From Myoxocephalus aenaeus (lineage: Eukaryota > Chordata > Actinopteri > Perciformes > Cottidae), in the NCBI GenBank assembly GCA_038501785.1, contig JBAMJR010000050.1:2952501-3016500 (forward strand): a stretch of DNA of 64,000 nucleotides, read 5' to 3'. The number at the start of each line of letters is the position of its first letter. The stretch's first letter is position 1. The notes beneath the pieces are model-generated. The model did no database searches and was not told where the DNA came from. It worked only from the letters and a program-made list of their open reading frames with translations. The translations under genes and the position numbers were made by a program. Below, in pieces: positions 1 to 11,690 of the stretch.

Positions 1-619
1 AGACAGTAAACCGTGGACAATGGCCGCCTCGGGGAGCCACATTTAGTGGCAGACAAGCAGGTCTTAGGTGTTTGATGGACGGGCTTTTTAGACGAGGCTC
101 TCGCGCGGTGCACGGAGATTCCCGAGTCACGTACTGCACATGATTCACCGCTGTGGCTAGAACGCCGCAGACAGCAAGTGTTTTACCAAAGCGAGCCAGA
201 GCGCCGTCGCTTGTGCTGTCATGATCACAGTGATATGTAGCATGTAGCTATGCAGGCAAAGGTCATTACTTCAACTCATCTGCGCATCGACTGGCAAATA
301 GCTGTTTTCATGTCAAGGTCGGATTTGTATTATGCCATTTTTTCCAAAGGTAGCCTAGTATCTCCATGAATTGCGTCCATAGAGAACTGGCTCTCAATTT
401 CTGTTCAATGCCAGAAAGTAATGTGCCCTTTATGCAGAGTTTGCGTCACAGACCTGCATTTAACATCTGCCTTTGTTTAATAAACGTAAACACAATCTTT
501 ACCTGTGTCAGGAAGTGTTTTAGATGACTAAAATATTTTAACTACAGTTTATTTGCTATATTTCCCGATTGTTCTTTAACCTAAACCAGATTGAAGACTT
601 TTCTGTTTGCTGTTGCCTT
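1..619. other. Spacer, no gene seen
   Basis: No ORF with recognisable protein content and no repeat I can name. Composition is mixed at the left edge and becomes AT-rich toward the retroposon tail that follows. Confidence 0.6.
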
Positions 620-842
620 TAATTGATCCAGATTCAATTGCTGCATTTCACTACTGCATTTTATTTCTTAAACTGCACTGCAACTTTTATTCAATTTTTA
701 TTTTTTATTTAGCTTTTTGAATGTTTTCTTAACTGTTTTAAATGTTTCTGCATTATGTTTTGATGCTACTAATGGTTTTATGTGAAGCACTTTGAATCGC
801 CTTGTTGTTGAAATGTGCTACACAAATCAACTTGCCTTGCCT
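620..842 (+). repeat. 3' tail of a truncated non-LTR retrotransposon/SINE
   Basis: The end reads GTGAAGCACTTTGAATCGCC followed by TTGTTGTTGAAATGTGCTAC, then ACAAATCAACTTGCC, and closes with a short TTGCC-type tail. This pattern ("agcactttgaattgcc...aaatgtgctatacaaataaacttgcc") is the very common 3' end of teleost LINE/SINE copies, recalled from memory. No reverse transcriptase coding sequence lies upstream, so this is a 5'-truncated or SINE-type copy. The left boundary is approximate. Confidence 0.7.
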
Positions 843-3800
843 AGCCCATACCAGAGCAATCTTTTTATAAATGTGCTGAGATGTGATCCTGTGTTTCATG
901 TAATCCTCCGATATCAATGTCCTTGTCTCGTGATGGGGATTCGGGTTTCATAAAACGTGATCTTTATTTTTGTAGTTGTATTGCCCAGACACATTGAGGG
1001 AGCAAGTAACACTCAGGAAAGTCATTACTCAAACCGTCTGTTGTAAACATGAATCAGTTCACGGACCAACTTCCTGGTTCAACTTCGACCTTGTGTCCTT
1101 ACCGTCGATGTGTGCACACAGTTTTCCTGTGCAATGAAGGATTACCGACGTTTCACTTTCCGCTTTACCACCAAATAAAGTGGTTTAAGTAATCCGATTA
1201 AACTCTTGGCCTCTTTGGGTTTTCCTGGTGGCCAAAACCTTTAAGTCACCGACCATGAACCCCGTAGTCCCCGCTTTGAAACTGACCTTTATTGCATGTC
1301 ATTCACATCTTTTTTTCTCCCCACATTTGCTGTCAGCTCTAATATAGATATACTACTATTGTTTTTTCTGGCTTCTTTACAACCCTCGCCATAGGTATGA
1401 CATTTCGTATTATTTATTGTTCTATACTTACTCTGTTTGTATATGCTAAAACCAAATGAAACACACATTCTAGTTCAGACATAGCTTGTTTCTTACCTGG
1501 AAAACCAACATAATACTGTACATATCCATGCTAACCCAGAAAATCTCACTTATAACTACAGATGCATGTACCTCTGAAGCGTACACTACCCTTGTCAGAT
1601 TTGTAAACCCGATCCACCCCAAGCACTAGTTTTTCTCCCATCTTCGGCCAGCTCGTTTAGCTGTGCGACAACAGGCTTCACAGACGCATATCTGTCTCTA
1701 TCGCACATCTGTCATCTGAGGGGTGTCGGACGATACGAGGGACAGTTGAGGGAGTGACGGATTTGGGCGGTGAAATGTCCTTCACTGGTCACTCTGACAA
1801 GCTGCCGGGGTTTCTCATTTATAAAACAGCACACGGGGTTCGCTCTAAATGTTTGTTTGTACGGACTGTGGGAACTGAAAGTACTGAAAAAAATCTGTAT
1901 TTTAAAATCCTTGCAAGGACCTTTTATGGTCAATGCAAAGCACCTCATGAATGTCGATGCATTGAGCCGGCTGATCAATGGTTCTTTCCGGTAAATCAAG
2001 GCAACTTCCAGAGAGGAAGGCAAAGAAAGGAATTTATCCGACGCAGACATTGAGGTGCTTGTGGGGGAGGTTGGTCCCTGAACACTCGTTCACTCTCTTC
2101 CATTAACGTAGGCCGCGCGGTGCAGTGTCACCAACATATTTATGTGTTTTCAGCGATCAGACTGATTACATTTTCAAAATGATCGTGCCAAACAACGGCA
2201 TCCCCCACACCCGAGAATATGATTTGAAAAATGGACGTTTTATAGGCGAACATCTCCTCTGCGCTCCAGTGGTTGGAGAATGTGATGTTGACACATATTG
2301 AGCAGACTCTTGACTAGATATTTGAGTTGGCTTATATTTCATTATATTTCATAATTGAAAGGTCCTTACGGAATAGCGATGGCTCATTAGCATGAATAAA
2401 CACCGCTGGCTACGTTGTTCATGATAAGTACGTGTGGTGTGAAGTGAAATTATACGTGTGATTGCGATACCTCTCACATTTAATTGCCCCAATTTGGCTT
2501 CAATTCGGCACCTCAGCTTCTACATCTAAAACCGTCCACGTCTCCATAACGGGCACACGCATGAGTCTGAGTTCTCCGAACCGCTGCGCTCATTCTCCCG
2601 TCAATTTTATTTTTAGAGATCACAACTTTTGCGTGGGAAGCGGCGAACATCAGTGATGACTGCTGTGTAGGTGCAGCGCCCATCAGATGCTATGCCTCAT
2701 GCAAGACGGGGAGGTCTCACTTCCCTTGAATTATAGTTTAGAATTATAGTTTAGAAATCCTGATTAGGACAAGTCCATCTGGAAGCCTTGTGTTGGTGGA
2801 GCTACTGTGTCTCAATAGGTGCTTTAGCGGTAATACATCATTTTATGTTGGTGATATCTAAAATAGCTCCTTTAGAATAAAGTGATGTTATGTATGTTTG
2901 TTATTTCCTCAGACCGAGGCTGGCTGTCGCATGAATACCCAAATGTATTCAGACTTTAACAATATTAGCAGACGATGGGGATGAACGTTAGGAATGAAAT
3001 ACAACTCTGATCTTTGAGAATATAAATCCGGTAAGTGCCTTAAATCTTTAGGAGGCAGCCGGCTGGTAGAGTGCCTTGAGGAAGACTCAAACTGGTTAAA
3101 TCTGCTTATAGCTATGACACTGTATAAATTCATGTTTATCTTCCATGCGCCCAAATTTTCACCCAAATTGCTGTTCTTCTTTGCCTTTTGATTTATTTAT
3201 CTGCTGCACCTTCATTGAATTTGGGACATCTCATCTTATTACTGCACTATAACTATGTTTTAATAAAAAAAAAATGTTATTCTCTTTTAATTGGTTTTTA
3301 TTATACTTTTATTTATTTTTGGGAAAAACATTTGCAACAACTGTAAAAGTGAGGGATTTCGTTGGTATGTGGCATCCATTCATGGACTTTGTGAAAACAA
3401 CCACAGAGAATATTTACTCTAGAACTGTATTTCCTTGAAAACATAAAACGCTGACTTAAGTCAATTTTCAGACAAGCTGTGAATCAAATTGGTTTGCATT
3501 TACTTACATTGTTATTATTTTTTATGTACTTCTGCCCTGGACATTATTTTAATTTACTGTCTTTGGTTTGTGCATCATGTACTCACAAAACCAGAATAGC
3601 AAAAATAACGTCAAAGTTTCTGAAAATTTATGTAGATAGTATGTGACACTTTTTTGCAGCAAACGCTGTTATCGCACCACTCAGCCTATTCTTATAATAA
3701 AATGGAAATTCATGCCCAAAGGAAACTAGACTTAAAGTGGAGAGTAGCGTTTGTAATAACTTTGAGAATTTCCCACATTTTACTACAACTGTTAATAGCA

Positions 3801-5308
3801 GATCTGTTAGGAGCTTTTCTTCAAATGGAAAAAAATTAGAGTTCACTTAGTCACGGAGAGGTGAATCTTAGGGCAGCGGGAGTGTTTTCCACCCGGAGAG
3901 GAGCTTAAACTCCCTTCTGTCAATATTAGAGCCTCATCTAAGGGGTTTTGGAGGGATTGGCACATCAGTCTGCAGGATTTCATCATGGCAGTCTGGAGGA
4001 AATAAGGTTAAAGCCTGGCCATTGTCTTCTCTCAGCTGTGGATATCTCATTGCATCTTTGGCTGACGTATCAGGTTTTGATCTGCTGAATGCTTTCGGTG
4101 TGTCCGAACTCTTGATGCAGACGGAAAAATCACTTAGAGAACACCTTGTTAAGTGGCACACTATAAATACAAGTTTTTTGTTACTCGTTACATTTATAAT
4201 TTGAACTCTTTATTAACAATTCCCTTTTACTGTCCAACCATCGTCATTTAGAAACATATATATGACCTCTATTCTGGTTTGTGCACCGTTGCCATCTTTG
4301 GATACCTGACTGGGGTAAGATTTTGGTGACTAAATGGCTAAATCGGGCCACACCTCACCACATAACTTAACACATACCATGACACTTTACATAGTCGGAC
4401 ACATTGTGCCTGATACAGGTACAAAAACTGATTACGCCACACCCACAATGAAGGATGTGAGGACCATCGTTCTTAAAGATCCATTAACTGACTTAAACAA
4501 CACAAAACAATTTGGAGTTTAAAGCCCCACACGCTGGGAAACCACCAAAAAACACAAATATGCACACGTGATGCAAGAGCTATGGGAGGTGATCATGAAT
4601 ACCCATTGAGAAATTGTGCCGCAATGATATAATAACAATCTTGAGACCATGGGTTCTACATTATAACCAGCCATTTCCGTCATTCCACACTCCAAGATTC
4701 AAATCAAATACTCGGTGGGTTTCACAAACAGACTGGTCGCCCACGTATATCTTTTTTAAAGATGCGTATTAAACAGTACAGTTGAAGACAGACATGAAAG
4801 GAGGAGAGGATGGAGAGTGCAGCAAAGGGCCCTGGGTGGGTTTGGAACCCGGTTCGCTGCTGAGGATAATACACGGCCCGGTTTTGAGCGCTCTCTCTAT
4901 TGTACGCTGCAGCTGCAGCAGCAGACGTTGACCTTGTTGCTACCTCCATAAGGGGGTTCATATGTGTCACAGCAAAGTTCACTGCCTGCACATTTAAATG
5001 CACATGATGGATGACAAGGTCCCTTCTAGAGCGAGTCGGTTCCTGGTGTCAGATTTGTTGAGGCCGATTAATGAGAACAGCCGCTGCGAGTGCAGCAAGC
5101 ACAGCACAATGAGAGCACAGCTCCCTGGGTCTCGGGAGCTGAAGATGACCTGTGACACAGCGCTTCCGCTCACTGAAGTCTGACCGTAGCTTCCATGCGG
5201 TGGAACTCCTCTTCCTCAGGCACTTTTCCACACGGCGTCAGACATTTCTGTGTCCTGCAGCATCTGCTAGTCCAGGAATTTCTCTGCAATCCTATGCGTG
5301 GTCTCTTA
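843..5308. other. Spacer, no gene seen
   Basis: Only short ORFs without family features, the longest about 99 codons near 1.75-2.05 kb and open on both strands. There is a 13-bp tandem duplication at 2729-2754. A GC-richer patch near 4.8-4.95 kb contains a degenerate tRNA-promoter-like string on the minus strand but does not fold as a tRNA. Confidence 0.5.
2729..2754. repeat. Exact 13-bp tandem duplication
   Basis: AATTATAGTTTAG occurs twice head to tail with no mismatch. It is a small slippage-type duplication with no visible function. Confidence 0.85.
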
Positions 5309-5440
5309 GCAGTTGGAATCAGAATCAGAAGTGTTTTTTGCCGGGTACGTTGAACATACGAGGAATTGGACTCGGTGAAAGGTGCATAACTATAAAAATA
5401 GACATAGAATAAAACACTAAAAATAATAAAAATAATAAAT
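5309..5440 (+). repeat. Teleost dispersed retroposon fragment
   Basis: The run AATCAGAATCAGAAGTG ... TTGCCGGGTACGTTGAACAT ... ACGAGGAATTGGACTCGGTG, followed by an A-rich AAATAATAAAAATAATAAAT tail, matches my memory of a retroposon 3' region found in many fish introns (consensus like "cagaatcagaagtgtttattgccaagtacgttgaacatacgaggaatttg"). The A-rich tail puts it on the plus strand. Class (LINE-derived or SINE) is not certain. Confidence 0.65.
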
Positions 5441-6830
5441 GTAGTCCAATAATGGGATGGGAATTGGAGCAGGTGATCATATCCCTATCCCATTTTTGTC
5501 AAAACAGACATGTCCCTATTTAATACCCCAGAGGGTATATAGTCTGTTATAACCCACCAACGCAGCTGCAGGGTGAAAATGAGAGTTCAGTAACTCACCG
5601 TTGAACAAAGTGCAGCACGGCGTCCACACGGGAGCCTCGTCTCTGCCTGGAGGACACGAGCTGAGCGGGACAGCAGGGGGCCGTTCAGTGGTGGCTTTGC
5701 CAACGCATACTCTGTAGACCTCAGCAGGTAGCCTGTGATGCTTTGAAGAATTTGGTAATGTCACTGGAGGGAATTTCACCAGCTTCAAAAGGCCTCGTAA
5801 AAGTGTCTTTTATTGTCTGTCCAAGCCGATGGTGGATATCTGAAGGGCAATAAAAACATCACACTATTTCCCACAATCTATCCTGCAGCATTTCACCCAC
5901 ACTACTTACCTGTAGTCTATTTCAGGTTCAATAAAATCATGATTTAATAGGATATTTTTTCAATTGTCAGTTGTATTCACCAGGAAGTTGTTTTGCCTCA
6001 GCGTGTGAATGCAATCGCCAGAAGTAAAACGCTAAAGTTAGGCTGTAAACAAACTACAAGCACACACATCAGGATTGTGTAAAGGCTGGTGAGTCAAAGT
6101 GATGACGTGTTGTAATCTCATTTAACCGCCTTTTAAGAAGCAAAAAAGCTCCAACATTCAAAAGAGGGGTATTTACTGGCGCATTGCACGTCATAGAGCA
6201 AAAATGTTAAAAGCTTGTGTTCTATCTGTCAATCAAACTCTTACTGAGAGAGAGAAGAGCCAAATAACCCTTCAGTGCAGTTCTTTGCTCTTCTTTCGAT
6301 TGAAAACGGCTCCAGTTCTCATATAACGGACGCTATTGCAGAATCCACGCATATCGTCATGATTCCCATGTTCACCATCTCAGTTAAGCCTGATAGCATG
6401 CAGACGTTCGCTAATGGGAGGCTGTTGGTAATGTCATTAGTTAGGGAACTGGGCCCAGGTGATGGCGCTGGAGGAAAAGTTAAGGGTTCACAATATTTAT
6501 TATAATTTATCCCAAGAGGAACATGGATGTCTGTACAGAAATGTATGGCAATCCATCCAACAGTTGTTTCCATCTTTTAGTCTGCACCAAAATGATGGAC
6601 ACTGCCATTCCTCGGGCGACGCCATGCCATGTCATGCTTAACAAAGGGTTGATTCATGGTTTACAGATTATAAAGAAGTAACTAATAATATCCTCAGTAT
6701 AGGATTGTCTTTCTCTTGAAATCCCCTGGAAACCAGTACAATTTGAAGGGCTCATCTGAGTCAATGAATGGGTATTCTCTCCCGGTGAAGCAACTGTGTG
6801 GGTGGGATTGTTTTTGTGGTGCGAACTGGG

Positions 6831-6831
<1 letters not shown>
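5441..6831. other. Spacer, no gene seen
   Basis: Short ORFs only (up to about 90 codons, minus strand, near 5.5-5.8 kb), none with recognisable domains. Nothing else stands out. Confidence 0.55.

Positions 6832-6876
<45 letters not shown>
6832..6876. repeat. (CA)n microsatellite, about 22 units
   Basis: Uninterrupted AC dinucleotide run ending in ATATAT. It produces long artificial His-Thr or Cys-Val ORFs in several frames, including a 156-codon plus-strand ORF that should not be read as a gene. Confidence 0.97.
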
Positions 6877-6881
<5 letters not shown>

Positions 6882-9194
6882 TATTCTGAGCAGAGATCCT
6901 GTTACACCAGAGGAGGATCACATGCTCGGCAGGATGACCACTATGAAAAGGCTCCGGTCACCGAGCAGAAAGAACCTAGCAACAGCATTCCTCAGGAGAG
7001 GAGGCGGGGCGGTGGAGCCGAGTCCAGGCGCTGCGTCCTGATTGCTAAGTGTGATTACGTGACGGGGTGTCACCTGCAGCACCTGCTGTTGGGGCCTTTT
7101 GTTGTCCGACACGTCCACTTTGCTTTCATGCACCCGTCCTCGGTTATTGTCTCGAGCCATTTGATTGATCTGCAGTCATTTGCCTCTGTACTTATTTTTT
7201 TTTTGCGAATAGGTTTATTGTTCATGGTGACATTTTCATGTAAAAATGTTGTCATCTGTCACAGATAATCACATTTTGTTGGAATACTTTTGCAGCACAA
7301 ACAGAACACTTCTCAAAAGGCGAGTGAACAGCTGATGGAGAAAACTACTTTTGACAAGCTTATCCTCTGGATCTTAACAGAAAATATATGCACATGGAGC
7401 GATGCCAGGGAGGAGGAGGAGAAAGAAGAGGAGGAGGAAGACATCACGTAATATTGATTCCAATCGTGCAATTGTATTCTATTTGCTATTTTTGACACTA
7501 TAAATTCACTGTCGCACAAAAAGTGATGTTTTTTATTCCAGTTCTTGTTCAGGAGAAGATCTGGTTACTCCGTCTGACATGTAGTAGTACTGTTGAAGAG
7601 CACACTCACTAAATAGTGCCACTTACTTACTTACACATGAGTAATGCTGCTTGTTAAACACTGCAGAAAGAAACTAAATATTGAATTAACAAAATGAGAT
7701 TGTCTTAATTGCTGTCTTATATATTGAATGAGTTTACAACTGTATTTTTCAGTTATTAATGTAGTTACAATAGGATTTTAAATTAGATTTACTTACTCCT
7801 AAATCAGAGCCTGGAAGATTAATAAAGTGAACCATGTTTCCATGAATGCTAGAAACAACCTAATTTAGAACCCATACCAAATAAATAATATAGACCAAAG
7901 TATGCTTATCATTTGATGGACCATGAGCAATCATAGAACTGCAATGGGTTTTAGGCCATTGCTTCCTGATTACCCCGACAAAGTTGTCATTTTTTTAAGA
8001 ACCGCAATATTGCCTCATGTATAACTCTTAGGCAATTTAATTTATGGTGATGTATGCGCGGAGTAAACTAATGGACATAAAGTGGCGGTCTGGCGTAATG
8101 GGTCTCGACTCATACGCTTGCCAAACAAAATACATGAGGTATGTAAAAAGAAAAAAGAAAAGAGCGGTGCATATTTGATCTGGTGAGCACTTGGAAAGCG
8201 GCGAGAAGTTGCCGGGTTATTAATCACAGACCTGCGCTCTGCGAGTGAGCGATCCTGTGTGGCGTAGCGCTGGGCACGATACATTTCATCCCTCTGGAAA
8301 GCAATTTATCGGCCCAGCTTCCTTCTGCGGATGAGTGTTGCTGGGGGTTGGGCTTTCACTCTGAACAACCTCTTTTTCTAGATTTACTCCGTCGCTGCAA
8401 TTATTTATGCACCGCATGTGAAGATGTGCCGATAGATACAGAGAGTAGAGTGAAGGCACATACTGTACGCGACCTACGTCCACATGGCTGCTGTCAGGTG
8501 ATGTTTTGCAGATGCATTTAGCTTTCATTTAAAAAGGAGTTTGCATCCTTAGAAAAAAGAAAGGCTTATTCAAGTACAACCCGACCCTCCCACTCCCAGA
8601 CTACTAATTCACCTCCCATTGAGATGTCAGAGGAGAGTACTCTCGTCCTTCGGTGCGGAAAGAAAGGACGCATTCTAAATTGATTTTTCCGTTGTTGCTA
8701 AAAAGACAAAGCATTTAAGGAGTACAGCATAGAGAGCACATTTTCTCTTCATCAGTGGATGAAAACAGAGATACACTGAAGTGAGAGGGGAGCTTGGTCT
8801 CTGCTTCTAACATGCCGGGTCGCAAAGGCCTTGAAAGCGCTCGCTTGTGGATTTGAAACTATTATTGAAAACTTAAATGACTATTTCTTTATTCCTGTTT
8901 ACAATACTTTCCATAATGTATTTAAAAAAAAAAAGTCAAATATGTATTGGAACAGACAAAAAACAGAAATTGGATCCTGCTAAACCAGAATGAAAAGTTA
9001 ATCTGAAGCCTTGGTTCCAATATTCATACATTTAAAAAAAAAAAACATGGTAATAACAGAGACGAGCGTTTGCCGTTGTTGCCGCCTACACGTGTTAATA
9101 ATAGTTGACACTCACATTTAAAAAAAGGAAGAGTTTGACATTTTTAAGATTTCCCTTATTTGATATTTGCAGTAAGTTAGTTGAGAAAAAAATT
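6877..9194. other. Spacer with a purine tract, no gene seen
   Basis: No credible coding sequence. A GAGG-rich purine tract lies at 7409-7441, mirrored by a poly-Ser ORF on the other strand. The rest is AT-rich unique-looking DNA. Confidence 0.55.
7409..7441. repeat. Purine-rich (GAG/GAA) tract
   Basis: About 33 bases of nearly pure G/A with repeated GAGGAG and GAAGAG units. Simple low-complexity DNA. Confidence 0.85.
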
Positions 9195-9395
9195 ATGAAT
9201 ATGAAGCTACAACCAGCAAAAGGTTGAGAAAAATCTGCCTTCCAGCACATCTAAAGCTCACTAATTAAAACACTATATCCGGTCTTTTTAATTGCCAGCC
9301 AAGAAAATGTTTAGAACGTAACCCCATCAAAACCACAACTTTTCTTTTGTACCCGTTAATTAAACAAATGACATATAACACGCTGAGAGCTTTGT
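9195..9395. repeat. Foldback teleost repeat, copy 1
   Basis: Contains TGAAGCTACAACCAGCA, then CCAGCACATCTAAAGCTCAC and TAATTAAAACACTATATCCG, followed about 100 bases later by ATATAACACGCTGAGAGC, whose reverse complement resembles the first half. These phrases belong to a foldback repeat common in fish introns and UTRs (from memory). The element at 31.34-31.77 kb appears to be the outer part of the same family. No coding content. Confidence 0.65.
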
Positions 9396-10338
9396 ATTAT
9401 TCATATTTAGCGCTCAGGCAGAGTTTCATTGATCTTCTCATCGAGAGTCAATAATTATACTTTCCAAAATGAACAACTGACTGAACATATAATTCGCTAA
9501 TAGTCCACGATATCAAATTATTCACTTATTCCCATGTGTCGAGTTTTTGCCAATATGTGGAATGTGTTTGAGATCAACCACTTTTATTGATTAGTTGATT
9601 TGATGGCCTTCCGTCCTCTTATCACACCGGTGATGGAGATGTGGATATCTGGAAATAAAGGTTAGCGTCCCCGTGCGAATACAAAGCCCTTATCGTCGTT
9701 TGTTGTTGTTATTTGATTTCTCTGAGTGGAAAATCTATTTCTGCAAGTAGCTGAAGCTTAAAATACGATAAAAACATACACTGCAAGAAAATGACAAACC
9801 CTGGCACAGACAAATGTTAACCGTGGACAGAAATGCACCGTTTGTGTAAGAATGCGCTCTAACGAGACTGAGTGGAATCAACATGATGGAGTCTGACATG
9901 ACATGAACAATAAAGGCCGGCGTTGCATCGAGTAGATCAGCTTCAACATCATCCGACAGCTTCTTTGTGCTCCTTTTTTTCTCTTTAAAGCATCTTATTA
10001 ATATCTGTGACTTTTTGTCCCACTCCAATGAAGACAAACAACTAGGAAGTGACTTACCTCGGGGCATCTGAACAGACTCCAGAGCCTTCATCTTTCATCT
10101 TCTAAATGATGTATTACTTGGACAAAGATGTTATCACGTTTGTGCTAAATACCTTCAGAGAAAATGAGTGATGTATTAGAAATTCATATACTGGCAAATC
10201 TTTCTTTGTTTTCTGTCACTTTCTCCTCACGATGCAATTGCAAAGCTGCACAGCGTTGGCTTTGCAGGCACCGACGCTTGTGTGAGGCAGACAGCTGTGT
10301 CCGATAACACACAAGGAGAAATACAAGGAAAGTACTCT
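9396..10338. other. Spacer, no gene seen
   Basis: A 118-codon minus-strand ORF at 9735-10091 has no recognisable motif and no coding-like base composition. The right end could be the downstream flank of the candidate poly(A) site near 10.34 kb. Confidence 0.5.
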
Positions 10339-10358
10339 TTATCAGCATTTACAGTATA

Positions 10359-10364
10359 TTTATT
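10359..10364 (-). promoter_or_regulatory. Candidate poly(A) signal AATAAA
   Basis: On the minus strand AATAAA sits about 435 bases after the stop codon of the candidate terminal exon. It is followed within about 20-60 bases by a T/GT-rich stretch (TTCCTTGTATTTCTCCTTGT), the usual order for a cleavage and polyadenylation site. AATAAA is frequent in AT-rich DNA, so the downstream element and the upstream ORF are what make it credible. Confidence 0.35.
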
Positions 10365-10798
10365 CAAAACTACATTTCAGTCAGGGCACATTCAGGAACC
10401 CAAACTCCCAAATAATGAATTTAAATCAGCATCTTTGCGTGAAAATGACAAATACAATACATGTATTTCTATATTAAGCAAGTAATTCAAATAAAAAAAC
10501 ACCTGGAAAGGGGTGGGGGGAATTAAGGTCTATCGAGGGGATCGGTCACTGTGTCTACACAGGATGCGTTCAGGTACAATTTTGAGCGTAGTTTTAGAAA
10601 CGTCACCTGCGTTTTGGCAACCCAATACACGACCACTGGAGGTCCACAAGTGCAGTCCGTTTGGATCTCAAGTGAAACACTTGATGTATGAATGTATAAA
10701 AAATAAATACAACACATTTCAACGCTAACGTAAAAACGTCTTTGTGTCTTGACAGCGGTTGTAGCTCCATCACTGTAAATTATGGTATCCCTCCGCTG

Positions 10799-10963
10799 TC
10801 ATGGAAACCGGTCGATGTCGAATGAATCGCGGCTCACTGACTCTGTGTTTGCTCGACTGGGCTTTCCGAGTGCAGGAGCACTTCGGCCAGACAGATGCTT
10901 CCAGGTGGAAGTGGACCGCGGGGCAGCGCAGTCTTTCTGGAGCGCTGCCACCAAGAGCTCCTC
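10799..10963 (-). CDS. Possible terminal coding exon of an unrecognised protein
   Basis: I do not recognise the protein. Read on the minus strand from a CAG that could be a splice acceptor, the frame gives 54 residues beginning EELLVAALQKDC, with a Ser/Arg/Ala-rich middle and ending VSRDSFDIDRFP before TGA. The frame stays open upstream to a TAG near 11.04 kb, through GC-rich codons giving a basic segment (AERRERGS). G/C is common at third positions, unlike the surrounding AT-rich spacer. After the stop comes about 430 bases of AT-rich sequence ending in AATAAA and a GT-rich element, which resembles a 3' UTR. Against it: the acceptor's polypyrimidine tract is poor, no upstream exon is assigned, and a 175-codon overlapping minus frame plus a 118-codon plus frame are also open, as expected in GC-rich DNA. 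The call is inference and needs RNA or synteny support. Confidence 0.3.
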   Translation of the reverse strand, partial: EELLVAALQKDCAAPRSTSTWKHLSGRSAPALGKPSRANTESVSRDSFDIDRFP

Positions 10964-11358
10964 CTGAATCGACCCGCGCTCCCGCCGCTCGGCCTCCCGC
11001 CGGGGAAGACGACTCCCCGGGCCTCGCTGACCACCCGGCTACGAGGATCGATACTCTAAATGCTGTGTGCGTGCGTGAAGAGTTAAGATTTATGCAATGT
11101 GACCACTCTGATTGGTGCCTGGCTGTCAGGAATGATGCATTGATGCCTGAAAAATAACGGTATTCTTTTTTAATAGTAATTGCTACACACTTTGGCTGCT
11201 TATCCGCGACCATTTCTGCTTCTGGCTCTTCGCCAAGGGCTCTCCTTGAAGCGCTCCATGGAGATCTCTTTCTGCTGCATCTAAACAACTTTAACATGAC
11301 ACAAAATTATTATAATTAGTAATATATTGGCATCTTGACTTCTGTGACACATTTTTCA
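10964..11358. other. GC-rich patch then AT-rich spacer
   Basis: 10.96-11.04 kb continues the GC- and CpG-rich patch; beyond it the DNA is AT-rich. On the minus strand, TTTAG followed by ATGCAGCAGAAAGAG near 11.28 kb looks acceptor-like, but no good donor follows. Confidence 0.4.
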
Positions 11359-11690
11359 GCCACTTGGGAGCAGCGGAACAATCTGTGAACAGCACTCACA
11401 AATACCTTACAAAATGTATATTGCAATTTGCGTTAGCAAACAGTTTGCACATCCAGCAGACACAGAGCAACATGTGCATTTATTTGGAGTCATGTTCATG
11501 GCCACCTCACAAATATAAGTCCAATATTCACTCTGCTTTTAGCTCTGGTTTGGTCTCCACCAACTTTTGAGGGATATCTAGCTCATTAGCTAGTTGCTAG
11601 CTTGGTCGTGCTACCGTTTGGTGGGCGTACCGTTCAATCTGTTTATCTGAGCGGCGGTGAGAGTGAACTAAAACAGTAAAGAAACCAAAA
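11359..11690 (+). repeat. Teleost dispersed repeat, copy 1
   Basis: Phrases such as CCACTTGGGAGCAGCGGAAC, TCTGTGAACAGCACTCAC, GCACATCCAGCAGACACAGA and GTCCAATATTCACTCTGCTT then TTAGCTCTGGTTTGGTCTCC match, from memory, a repeat found in many fish introns. A shorter second copy of its middle lies at about 50.03-50.15 kb, which shows directly that the sequence is dispersed. No TIR or coding sequence is visible, so the class is unknown. Confidence 0.65.

Noticed and set aside
4790..4960. Minus-strand tRNA-derived SINE head suggested by GGTTCCAAACCC
   Set aside because: The B-box-like string lacks a matching A box and a cloverleaf; too degenerate to call.
6796..7268. 156- and 81-codon plus-strand ORFs near the CA repeat
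   Set aside because: They are opened by the stop-free (CA)n run (poly His-Thr) and have no domain outside it.
10770..11297. 175-codon minus-strand ORF
   Set aside because: Long mainly because the region is GC-rich. It lacks recognisable motifs, and a different minus frame ends better before the UTR-like sequence.
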